64,000 nucleotides of DNA, from positions 1 through 64,000 of the forward strand of contig DYEO01000058.1 in assembly GCA_020725665.1 (NCBI GenBank), read 5' to 3'. A program made the translations under genes and the position numbers. Shown piece by piece: positions 7,834-15,377 of the stretch. Position 1 is the first letter of the stretch. Every line of letters begins with the position of its first letter. Under the pieces are notes generated by a model. That model was not told the DNA's origin, did not search any database, and was given only the letters and a program-made list of their open reading frames with translations. Origin of the DNA: Dethiobacter sp. (GTDB lineage Bacteria; Bacillota; Dethiobacteria; DTU022; UBA8154).

Positions 7834-8694
7834 TTGAGTGCTAACATAATCGAAACAAAGGGAATTGTTTTTACATATGCGGACGGGACAAGGGCTCTTA
7901 CGGATCTTTCCCTGACCGTTCCAGCCGGAAAAAGAATTGCCGTACTGGGGGCTAACGGATCGGGCAAAACCACCTTGTTTCTCTGTTTAAACGGTATCCT
8001 GCGCCCTCAACAGGGACAAATCCTCTGCGGGGGGGAACCTTTGAAGTACGATAAAAAATCCCTGCGCCGCCTGCGCAGCAGGCTGGGAATTGTTTTTCAG
8101 GATCCGGAGATTCAACTTTTCGCGGCCAGTGTGCAGCAGGAGGTAGCTTTCGGCCCGTTAAACCTAGGGCTCAGGGAGACAGAGGTACGGCAACGGGTGC
8201 AGCAGGCCCTGGCCTTTACGGGGATCGAGAAGCTTAAAGAAAAGGCTACGCATATGCTTAGTTACGGCCAGAAAAAACAGGTGGCTATCGCCTCCATACT
8301 GGCCATGGAGCCGGAGATACTGATTGGAGACGAGCCCACAGCTTGGCTGGACCAGGAACACGCCCGCAAAGTCATGGATCTTTTTTATGCAATCAGCGAT
8401 AAAGGAACCACGGTGATCATCTCTACCCATGATGCAGACCTGGCCTATAGCTGGGCTGAAGAGGTGGTCTTATTGGGGAGAGGCAAATTGCTGGGTAAAG
8501 GGCCTCCGGAGGAACTTTTTAATCACGAAGAAATGCTGGCCGCTGCAGGACTGCGCCAGCCGCTGCTGCTGGAAATCTATCTCCTCTTAAAAGAAAAGGG
8601 ATACGTTTTGGCAGATACCGGCACGCCGCCGCGTAACCTCGGCGCGCTGTCCAGGCTGATTAGGGAGGGATCGGAATGCCGCTCGTCCTCTTAG
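7834..8694 (+). CDS. cbiO: Cobalt ECF transporter ATP-binding protein CbiO
   Basis: This is the ABC ATPase of the cobalt importer. Walker A GANGSGKTT (about residues 36-44), the Q-loop FQDPEIQLF, the signature LSYGQKKQVAIA and Walker B ILIGDEPTA with the H-loop STHDADL are all present. The start is TTG at 7834, preceded by GGAGGG. The C-terminal 19 bases overlap hemA. The length (286 aa) is typical. Confidence 0.94.
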   Translation: MSANIIETKGIVFTYADGTRALTDLSLTVPAGKRIAVLGANGSGKTTLFLCLNGILRPQQGQILCGGEPLKYDKKSLRRLRSRLGIVFQDPEIQLFAASVQQEVAFGPLNLGLRETEVRQRVQQALAFTGIEKLKEKATHMLSYGQKKQVAIASILAMEPEILIGDEPTAWLDQEHARKVMDLFYAISDKGTTVIISTHDADLAYSWAEEVVLLGRGKLLGKGPPEELFNHEEMLAAAGLRQPLLLEIYLLLKEKGYVLADTGTPPRNLGALSRLIREGSECRSSS

Positions 8695-9968
8695 GGGTAA
8701 ACCACAAGCAGGCCGGGCTTGAACTCAGGGAAAAGCTCTCCTTTATGGACAAGGAAATACCGCGGGTCCTGGAGTACTTTTTACAGGACGACAGCATAAG
8801 GGAGTGCTTTATCCTCTCCACCTGCAACCGCACAGAGCTGTACACCATCTGCAAGGGGAATGAAGCACTGCTGGCAAGGTTTGAGGGTTACTTCCGGGAA
8901 GTAAAAAAACAGCCACTGGAAAATCCCCTGCCCCGGGTCCTGTATATACGGGAGGAAGAAGAGGCGGTGCGCCACCTTTTTGCCGTGGCCTGCGGTTTAG
9001 ACTCCATGGTTCTTGGTGAAACCCAGATCCTGGGCCAGATTAAAGAGGCCTACCATCAATGCCGGGAAACCGGCGCAATGGGCTCTTACCTGCACGGGCT
9101 TTGCCAGAAAGCCCTGGCCACCGGGAAAAAGGTACATACCCTCACCACCCTGGGGCAGCACCCGGTCTCCTTCGGTTACGCGGCGGTGGCAGTAGCAAAG
9201 CATCTTTTTCAGTCCCTGCAAAACCATACCCTCATGGTCATCGGTACCGGGGAAATGGCCAAATTAACACTACAAAACTTATTTGTTATGGGGGCACAGG
9301 AAGTGATCGTGGTCAGTCGGCACCCGGAAAGGGCCGCAGCCCTCGCCGCCCGTTTTCAAGGGAAGGCACTCAATTATACATGCCTTACCGACGGCCTGGC
9401 TCGCGCAGACGTGGTGATCTGCGCCACTCAGGCTCCCCATTTTATCATTAACGTGGAACGCCTGGAGCGGCTGCGCCGCCCGCAAAAGGAGCAACCCCTG
9501 CTGCTCATTGACCTGGCGGTGCCGCGCAACGTGGATCCTGCCGTTGCAACGCTGGAAGGGGTTTATCTATACAACCTGGACGACCTGCAGTACATCATTA
9601 ACGAAAATCTAAAAATCCGGGAAAATGAGGCTGCAAAAGCAGGGAGTATTATTGACGAACAGGTAAGGGAGTTCTCCCGCTGGTACCGGCGCCAGCGGGC
9701 AATTCCCATCATCACCGCGCTGCGCCGCAAGTCGGAGCAAATCCGCCAGGCCAAGCTGGAGCAGTTCGGGGTCGCCGCCCTCTCACCCCGTGAGCAACAA
9801 CTGGTGGATAAATTAACACGGAGCCTGACCGATACCTTGTTGAAAGAACCGTTGCTGGCGATTAAGGACCTCTGCCTGCAGGACGACTATACAACATCAG
9901 AAAAGTACGCCCGGCAAATCTTCAGGCTGGAGCAGGAGCAATTGGCTGAAGGTGAAGGTGTAGAGTAA
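8676..9968 (+). CDS. hemA: Glutamyl-tRNA reductase
   Basis: HemA reduces glutamyl-tRNA to glutamate-1-semialdehyde, the committed step of tetrapyrrole synthesis in bacteria using the C5 pathway. The active-site motif STCNRTELY (Cys about residue 49) and GLDSMVLGETQILGQIK are intact, followed by the NADPH-binding domain (VIGTGEMAKLTLQNL) and the C-terminal dimerisation helices. It overlaps cbiO by 19 bases and starts at ATG 8676 with GGAGGG upstream. Being the last gene of a B12-riboswitch operon, precursor synthesis is presumably throttled by cobalamin level. No hemL or hemB is in this window. Confidence 0.95.
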   Translation: MPLVLLGVNHKQAGLELREKLSFMDKEIPRVLEYFLQDDSIRECFILSTCNRTELYTICKGNEALLARFEGYFREVKKQPLENPLPRVLYIREEEEAVRHLFAVACGLDSMVLGETQILGQIKEAYHQCRETGAMGSYLHGLCQKALATGKKVHTLTTLGQHPVSFGYAAVAVAKHLFQSLQNHTLMVIGTGEMAKLTLQNLFVMGAQEVIVVSRHPERAAALAARFQGKALNYTCLTDGLARADVVICATQAPHFIINVERLERLRRPQKEQPLLLIDLAVPRNVDPAVATLEGVYLYNLDDLQYIINENLKIRENEAAKAGSIIDEQVREFSRWYRRQRAIPIITALRRKSEQIRQAKLEQFGVAALSPREQQLVDKLTRSLTDTLLKEPLLAIKDLCLQDDYTTSEKYARQIFRLEQEQLAEGEGVE

Positions 9969-10076
9969 AACCGGGGGCGCAGATTCGGGTATGATAATGG
10001 AAGGTGATACGTCCACGTGAGGTGTAACAATATTAAACTTATCAAAGACAGATCGAGAACCGTCCCCTGTCGTAAA
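9969..10076. repeat. hemA/zur convergent intergenic region with GAACCGTCCCC repeat
   Basis: A copy of GAGAACCGTCCCCTGTCGTAAAT spans 10055-10077 and reaches into the zur stop codon (TAA at 10079-10077). No clear intrinsic terminator is visible for either convergent gene. Confidence 0.5.
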
Positions 10077-10502
10077 TTACGTGGAGCAGCCGGCGCAGAG
10101 ACCACGCAGGTAAACCTCTTGTTCTTCCACCACGTAACCGGGCTGTAGTTCCTCCGGCTCAGGCATCTTAAAGCCGCTAAGGCACTCCACCTTACCGCAC
10201 TGCCTGCAGATAAAATGGGGATGGCAATGGCCGCGGCTGCCGCAACCGCAGATGGCAAAGCGCCAGGTCCGGTCCCCACTCTCCACGCGGTGTGCGATGC
10301 CGGTTTGCAAAAAGGCATGGAGAGAACGGTAAATGCTTACCCCGTTGATCTGCACCTTTTCCAGACGGCGCGCAATCTCCTGCTGGGAGAGGGGATGGGG
10401 GGAGGAGAGGAGCAGGTTGATCATGGCTATTCTCCCGGGCGTACGCTTCAGCCCGGCCTGGGAGAGGATATTTTCTGCAGATTCCGTTATTTCCCCGTGC
10501 AT
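10077..10502 (-). CDS. zur: Fur-family metalloregulator, probably zinc regulator Zur
   Basis: This is a 141-aa Fur-superfamily repressor. It has an N-terminal winged helix (RTPGRIAMINLLLSS, then LSQQEIARRL and GVSIYRSL), and a C-terminal metal domain with HCHPHFICRQCGKVECL and a distal CAGC, two CxxC pairs that form the structural zinc site of the family. The Zur assignment rests on its position 3' of znuA-znuC-znuB; sequence alone does not exclude Fur or PerR. The H-x-H-P-H-F metal-sensing motif is intact. ATG at 10502 has GAAGGTAAG upstream. A gap of 360 bases with repeats separates it from znuB, so it may have its own promoter. Confidence 0.85.
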   Translation of the reverse strand: MHGEITESAENILSQAGLKRTPGRIAMINLLLSSPHPLSQQEIARRLEKVQINGVSIYRSLHAFLQTGIAHRVESGDRTWRFAICGCGSRGHCHPHFICRQCGKVECLSGFKMPEPEELQPGYVVEEQEVYLRGLCAGCST

Positions 10503-10861
10503 AAGCTTACCTTCTTTCCAGCCGGCAACAGACTATAACTTCACTTTAACAGGAAGTAACTTTTCCGTCAAGGCGGCCACGCGGGCGAGGCATGCCTCGC
10601 CCCTACATTTTGGAAATCGGATGGTGGAGCGCCAGCAGAAAATGCACTCAACCAGGGGTGAGGGATTGCACCTGAGTGGCCTTCATGGTCGTAGGAGGAA
10701 CTTTACCGGACCGGAAAAACGACGGACGACTGTCTGAGCGCAGCGAGTTTCGTCCGTCGCCGGGACGGCAAAGCCCAACATCTGTTTTTCTTTTCTTGAC
10801 CATGACAGCCGCGAAGGCGTATCTCTCATCCCAGTAGGAGACAAAGGGATGACAACACAAT
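10503..10861. repeat. Intergenic region between znuB and zur with palindromes
   Basis: No convincing gene is present. The stretch carries the dispersed palindrome GAGGCATGCCTC (10587-10598) in its longer form GGGCGAGGCATGCCTCGCCC, and a perfect 9-bp inverted repeat CGACGGACG (10720-10728) / CGTCCGTCG (10751-10759) around a 22-base loop. No T-run follows the hairpin on either strand, so it is not a standard terminator. Confidence 0.5.
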
Positions 10862-11653
10862 TTATTTTCGGGATAAAAAAGATAAGAAAAAAATGGCAGA
10901 GGCACAGAGGACAATAGCCGCGCCGGAGGGTATGTTCAAATAATAAGAGATAAAGAGACCGGCCAGACCGGCGACCAGGCCGGTGAGCAGAGAGAAGAGA
11001 AGCATCAGGCGGTAGTTGCCGCTAAGGCGGTAGCCGGCGGCAGCGGGAATAACGAGCAGGGCAGAGGCCAGTACCACACCTACCACCTTTACGGAAACTA
11101 CAATGGTAAGGGCCAGGCAGACCAACAGGCCGAGATAAAGTGTTGTGGCCGGCAGGCCGGCGGCTCGGGCCAGCTCCTCGTCAAAGGAGATGGTAAACAA
11201 CTCTTTGAAAAATATGACGATATAGAGTAGCACGAAAAACATCACCACAGCCAGGAACTGCAGATCCTGAATGGAGACGGCCAGCACATTGCCGAAAAGA
11301 AAACTGAACAACTCGGGGTAGTAACCCTGCTTGAAGCTGATCAGCATTATGCCCAGGGCCATGCCGCTGGAGTAGAAGACACCGATAAGGGTGTCTTCCT
11401 GTATTTTTCCGTGCTTGCTGAGATAGCCGATTAATAAAGCAATGGCCACGGCAAAGACAGCCCCGCTGTAAAGGGGGTTGATACCGGCCAGCACGCCGAT
11501 GGCAATACCGCCCAGGATAGCGTGGGAAAGCCCCGCCCCCATAAAGGAAAGCTTGTTGAGGACAACAAAAAAAGAAAGCGCAGAACAGAGCAACCCCACC
11601 ATAATCACGGCCAGGAAAGCTCTCTGCATAAATGCGAAAGAAAATATTTCCAG
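10862..11653 (-). CDS. znuB: Zinc ABC transporter permease ZnuB
   Basis: ZnuB is the ABC-3 family membrane permease for zinc. Seven to eight hydrophobic segments are visible, with the family motif LSFMGAGLSHAILGGIAIG (about residues 35-53) and SVKVVGVVLASALLVIPAAA in the second half. The reading frame is open to 11695, but the family N terminus (M-E-x-F-x-F-M-Q-R-A) fits a CTG at 11653 with GGGGG seven bases upstream and four bases after the znuC stop. If CTG is not used, an in-frame ATG at 11629 (MQRAF) or the upstream frame overlapping znuC would apply. Confidence 0.88.
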   Translation of the reverse strand: MEIFSFAFMQRAFLAVIMVGLLCSALSFFVVLNKLSFMGAGLSHAILGGIAIGVLAGINPLYSGAVFAVAIALLIGYLSKHGKIQEDTLIGVFYSSGMALGIMLISFKQGYYPELFSFLFGNVLAVSIQDLQFLAVVMFFVLLYIVIFFKELFTISFDEELARAAGLPATTLYLGLLVCLALTIVVSVKVVGVVLASALLVIPAAAGYRLSGNYRLMLLFSLLTGLVAGLAGLFISYYLNIPSGAAIVLCASAIFFLSFLSRK

Positions 11654-11657
11654 GGTG

Positions 11658-12413
11658 TTACCCCCTTTCCCGTCCGAATAAGACATCAAACTCACAGCGA
11701 TAAGCTTTTTCCAGGTGGGGACTGTTTAAAACATCCAGGGGTTTGCCGTGCACGTGCATGGTGCGGTTGATGCAAACCAGCCGGTGCGCAAAGCGTGCAA
11801 TGGCCACCAGGTCATGGGAGACCATCACCACGGTCAGGTTATACTTGTGCTGCAGCTGCTGCAGGAGGTTAAAGAAGTTGTGCTGGGTGGGGAGATCCAA
11901 GCCGGTATTGGGCTCATCGAGCAGCAGCAGCAGCGGTTCACGACAAATGGCACGGGCCAGGAAGGCGCGCTGTTGCTCTCCCCCGGAGAGCCGGCTGAAA
12001 GGCCTGTTTTGCAGGGCAGCCAGCCCCACCTGCTCCAGGCTGCAGCGCGCCTTTTCCCGCTGTTTCCGGGTGAGAGGACACCCCAGGGAACCTGCTGTAA
12101 CCAGGCCCATGTTTACCACGTCAAGAGTGGAAAGGGGGAAACGCCGGTCAAAAGTAGGCCGCTGCGGCATGTAGCCGATAGCCTCCCGTTTTTTTCCCAG
12201 TTGCGCCGGGGGCAGGCCGAAAATTCTCACCTGGCCGGAGGTTTGCCGGATCAGTCCCAGCAGCAGGCGCAGCAGCGTGGTCTTACCGGCGCCGTTAGGG
12301 CCGATAATGCCTACAAACTCCCCCGCTTCGATCTGCAGGTTGATTTTTTCCAGGATCTGATTTCCATTCACGGCATAATCCAGATCCCTGATCTCTACCA
12401 CGTTGATGCTCAT
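11658..12413 (-). CDS. znuC: Zinc ABC transporter ATP-binding protein ZnuC
   Basis: This is the ATPase of the zinc importer. It has Walker A GPNGAGKTT, the Q-loop YMPQRPTFDRRFP, the signature LSGGEQQRAFLARA, Walker B LLLLDEPNTGLD and the H-loop VSHDL. ATG at 12413 gives MSINVVEIRDLDYAV, which fits the family; an earlier in-frame start at 12428 is less likely. It follows znuA by about 27 bases and almost abuts znuB. The C-terminal tail is short (about 250 aa in all). Confidence 0.92.
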   Translation of the reverse strand: MSINVVEIRDLDYAVNGNQILEKINLQIEAGEFVGIIGPNGAGKTTLLRLLLGLIRQTSGQVRIFGLPPAQLGKKREAIGYMPQRPTFDRRFPLSTLDVVNMGLVTAGSLGCPLTRKQREKARCSLEQVGLAALQNRPFSRLSGGEQQRAFLARAICREPLLLLLDEPNTGLDLPTQHNFFNLLQQLQHKYNLTVVMVSHDLVAIARFAHRLVCINRTMHVHGKPLDVLNSPHLEKAYRCEFDVLFGRERG

Positions 12414-12440
12414 TGCTTTAACTTCCACCCTTTCAATTAG

Positions 12441-13550
12441 TTAAGGGGAGTCAGACCCCAAAGCCTGGGATAATATTTTTGTGTTGTAACGGAGCAGGGC
12501 AAAATAATCATCCCGTCCGGGAATTCCCTCCCCGCCCAGGGGGTCAAGAAGCAGGACTTCCCCGCCCATTTCCCGGGCAATGACCGCCGCAGTGTTACCG
12601 CCCAGCTGGGGTTCGGCGAAAAGCACTTTAATATCATGCTGCGCTGCCAGCTTAACCAGTTCGGCCATCCAGCGGGCAGATGGCTCCTTGCCGGGAAATT
12701 CCTCCACGGCAGCTACCTCTTCCAGGCCGTAACGGTGAGCGAAATAGTTCCAGGCGGAGTGATAGGAAATAAAACGTTTCTGCCGGAATGTTGCCACCTG
12801 GGCGGCGATCTCCTCATGCAGTTCGTCCAATTCATCCTGGAAACGGGCCAGGTTCTCCTGGAAAATGCTCTCCCACTGCTTATTAACCGACTGCAGTTCA
12901 CCGGCAATGAGAGGGGCTATCACCTCTTTAACCAGCAGCGGGTCCAGCCAGAAATGGGGATCATGGGGGCCATGGTGGTGATGGTGATGATCGCCATCCC
13001 CTTCATCTTCGTGATCGTGGTCATGGTCATGATCGTGGGCATGGTCGTGGGCATGGTCGTGATCGTGTTCATGGTGGTCCTTATCTGCATGCGCCAGGTG
13101 CAGCAGGTTATAGTCAAGCAACAAATGCTCAAGCCGCTCCATGATCTCCAGCAGCCGCACCTGCGGCGCCCCTTCCGCCAGCTTTACAGCCCAGTTGTCC
13201 AGGCCGCCGCCGATAAAGATCACCAGGTCAGCCCCTGCCACTGCCTTGGCCTGCTCCACGGTAGGCTCGTATGTATGGGGGCTCGCTCCTGCAGCCAGCA
13301 GGGTGGTTACTTCCACCCCTTGTCCACCAATATGACGGATAATATCTGCCAGTGGGAAAACAGTTGTAACCACTTTCACCCTTTGCATCTTCGCTCCTAT
13401 CTCTCCTTCAACGCTCTCCTCATCCACAGGGAAAAGCTCTTCTCCTGCCGGTTGGGCAGTACAGCCCGCCGTAAACAGGATAAAGATAAACAAGAGAAAA
13501 ACAATACCTGCCGGTAACGGCTGGGATCGACAGGCTCTTTGTTTATTCAG
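12441..13550 (-). CDS. znuA: Zinc-binding lipoprotein ZnuA (cluster A-I solute-binding protein)
   Basis: This is the extracytoplasmic zinc receptor. A lipoprotein signal ends in the lipobox FTAGC. Zinc ligands of the family are seen in SPHTYEPT, in PHDPHFWLDP, in the helical FISYHSAWNYFA, and in the C-terminal half. Between the first and second ligands is a very long charged loop with repeated His-Asp pairs and six consecutive His (about 13090-12965). CTG at 13550 (N-terminal MNKQRACR) has GGGAGG eight bases upstream and yields a complete positively charged signal peptide; the first standard start, TTG at 13493, would truncate it. It is the first gene of znuA-znuC-znuB. Confidence 0.9.
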   Translation of the reverse strand: MNKQRACRSQPLPAGIVFLLFIFILFTAGCTAQPAGEELFPVDEESVEGEIGAKMQRVKVVTTVFPLADIIRHIGGQGVEVTTLLAAGASPHTYEPTVEQAKAVAGADLVIFIGGGLDNWAVKLAEGAPQVRLLEIMERLEHLLLDYNLLHLAHADKDHHEHDHDHAHDHAHDHDHDHDHEDEGDGDHHHHHHGPHDPHFWLDPLLVKEVIAPLIAGELQSVNKQWESIFQENLARFQDELDELHEEIAAQVATFRQKRFISYHSAWNYFAHRYGLEEVAAVEEFPGKEPSARWMAELVKLAAQHDIKVLFAEPQLGGNTAAVIAREMGGEVLLLDPLGGEGIPGRDDYFALLRYNTKILSQALGSDSP

Positions 13551-13605
13551 ATTTTTCGCCTCCCTGAAAAACTAATTATAATTAAAAATTCCTGTATATA
13601 GTATT

Positions 13606-13620
13606 TGCAACTAAATTGCA
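13606..13620 (-). promoter_or_regulatory. Candidate Zur operator upstream of znuA
   Basis: TGCAA-CTAAA-TTGCA is a perfect inverted repeat with AT-rich flanks, about 60 bases upstream of znuA. An outer imperfect repeat CCTGTAT (13591-13597) / ATACAGG encloses it. Position and symmetry suggest a regulator site; the link to Zur is inference, because the core differs from the Bacillus Zur box. Confidence 0.4.
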
Positions 13621-13748
13621 TTTAAAACATACAGGAATTCTTTTCCCCTGTCAAGATAGCCAAACATTCATGCCACCAAGCATTTAAAGATTTCTAGTGC
13701 AGGCTTGACACGTACTTCCATATCATCGAATGCCGGAACTGTTGCTCC

Positions 13749-14777
13749 TCATTGTTTTGCCGCAATTTCGGCTGCTTTCACCATGGCCTTCAGGTTTGCA
13801 AGCGGGGACCCGGGAGCAATAGAACAACCGGGGGCTACCATATCATAACCACTTTCAAGAGCTTTCAGGGACTGCTGGAGCACTTCATCTTCACTACCGG
13901 AGAAAAGGGTAACGACTGCATCCACGCCGCCAATGAGAGGGATGAAGCGGTCGAATTTTTTTAGCTTTTCTTTGGCATCCACAGAATCAATGGTATGCTC
14001 AACGCTGAGGATAGCTGCGCCGGTGCTGGCCATATCTTCAATAATTGGATTAGTCTTCCCACAAATATGCAAAATTGAGGGAACAGATAAAGCCTCGATC
14101 TGCCTTTTTTCCCAGGGGAATACCAGTTCACGATAAATAGCGGGGCTAATCATATCCATGGAGGCCATCATATCCTCAATGCAGATTATATCTGCCCCTG
14201 CCTCAATCAGGGCTTTACCCAGGGCTGTTCCGGCTTGCTCCGCCAAATCCAGGTAGGGTTTCACTTGATCGGGCTTTTTAAAACTGGCTTTCAAAATGGT
14301 GGTGATACCGATGAGGCTGGCAGCAATACTGTAGGGACCGATGATGCCGCCCATGGCAATAACCTGATCCCCTACTTCCTGCTTTAATATTTTTACGGCC
14401 TCGAGCAATTCCGGTATCCTACCTGATTCCAGGTAATTCTCCGGTAGGGGCTTCACAGTGTCCTCCAGCTTATAGGGATGCACGTTTACGCTGGGGATAC
14501 CCTCTCTGCCCGCATACTTGATCACACAGCCGAGGGCCTCGGCTTCTATTGTCTGGCAGAAAGGAACCCGTACTGCATCAAACCCTGCAATGGTATATGC
14601 CGCGGCAGCAAGGCGGGCCATATCCCCGGCACGCTGGTGTGCCTCCGGCCAGAAAACCTGGAGCTCATCCATCTCCTCATAAATGCCCGTCTGGTCAGCA
14701 CAAAAAACCGGTGCACGGTCCACCTCCCTGCCCATTAACTTGTTCATAAAACGTTCCTTTGGTGTTAATCTAGACAT
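13749..14777 (-). CDS. mtaA: Methylcobamide methyltransferase, MtaA type (uroporphyrinogen decarboxylase fold)
   Basis: MtaA takes the methyl group from methyl-Co(III)-MtaC and passes it on; in acetogens the acceptor is tetrahydrofolate, in methanogens coenzyme M. The zinc ligands of the family are visible: H-x-C in LHICGKTNPI and a distal Cys in VAPGCSIAPGSPL. Other landmarks are TPKERFMNKLMGREVDRAPVF at the N terminus and SVEHTIDS. ATG at 14777 has AGGGAGGAG upstream; the open frame to 14873 overlaps the preceding gene. At 342 aa it is of normal size. It is the last gene of the methanol operon, 29 bases after the UreI-like gene. Coupling with the acs operon in this window favours tetrahydrofolate as acceptor (inference). 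Confidence 0.9.
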   Translation of the reverse strand: MSRLTPKERFMNKLMGREVDRAPVFCADQTGIYEEMDELQVFWPEAHQRAGDMARLAAAAYTIAGFDAVRVPFCQTIEAEALGCVIKYAGREGIPSVNVHPYKLEDTVKPLPENYLESGRIPELLEAVKILKQEVGDQVIAMGGIIGPYSIAASLIGITTILKASFKKPDQVKPYLDLAEQAGTALGKALIEAGADIICIEDMMASMDMISPAIYRELVFPWEKRQIEALSVPSILHICGKTNPIIEDMASTGAAILSVEHTIDSVDAKEKLKKFDRFIPLIGGVDAVVTLFSGSEDEVLQQSLKALESGYDMVAPGCSIAPGSPLANLKAMVKAAEIAAKQ

Positions 14778-14806
14778 TTTACTCCTCCCTCTGCTTAAAA
14801 AAGCTG

Positions 14807-15316
14807 TTAAAAAGGCAGGGCATTCCTGGCCATTAACCAGAAAGCAGGAACCCACAGACCCAGAATAGTCCATAAAATTAAAGAATAGGCGATGGTTGTG
14901 GCCGGAAATTTTCCATTGGCATTCAGCCAGACCATGAATGTGAGGACGGCATATCCTGCGCTGGCCATACCAAGGTAACTGCTTTGTGCAATCAGTGGCG
15001 TGCCGCTGAAATAAATCACCGCGTAGATGGCAGATACAATGCAGGTAGTCAGGCTTACGTTACCCACGGATCGCATGTCGTCCAAACCGGTAAGCATGGC
15101 ATAAGCAACGGAGGCGTAAAAAATCCCGTGAACGAAGAGCAGACCAGCCGTTACCGCATCATTAAAGACTGCCGCCTGCAGAATAGCTCCAAGGATAGTC
15201 AGTATACCCACCATGGCAGTCGCAAAACCGGTACCCCTGGCCTCCCCTTTTCCCAGAAAAAAGAGCGCTATGGGAATCCACATTAAACTGATTAATACCA
15301 AAATAGCAGTTGTCAT
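14807..15316 (-). CDS. AmiS/UreI-family-like small membrane protein in the methanol operon
   Basis: The 169-residue product is almost wholly hydrophobic, with about six membrane segments starting at the N terminus (AILVLISLMWIPIALFFLG). Two stretches resemble AmiS/UreI channels: GLLFVHGIFYASVAYAML followed by GLDD, and the C-terminal LNANGKFPATTIAYSLI with WVPAFWLM, comparable to the GKFTPW and WIPAW motifs of Helicobacter UreI. That family passes urea, short amides or other small polar solutes. No urease or amidase genes are near. It sits between the corrinoid activase and mtaA, with its own GAGGAGG site and on the same strand, so a role in admitting methanol or exporting a small product is plausible but unproven. 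Confidence 0.65.
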   Translation of the reverse strand: MTTAILVLISLMWIPIALFFLGKGEARGTGFATAMVGILTILGAILQAAVFNDAVTAGLLFVHGIFYASVAYAMLTGLDDMRSVGNVSLTTCIVSAIYAVIYFSGTPLIAQSSYLGMASAGYAVLTFMVWLNANGKFPATTIAYSLILWTILGLWVPAFWLMARNALPF

Positions 15317-15377
15317 TTTCCTTGCCTCCTCTTTTAATACAATAAAGTTAATTGCCGGTGAGGCTTTACCTCAACCT

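Noticed and set aside
13641..13748. Possible short peptide after mtaA (ATG near 13711)
   Set aside because: Only about 17 codons, no ribosome site and no similarity that I recognise.
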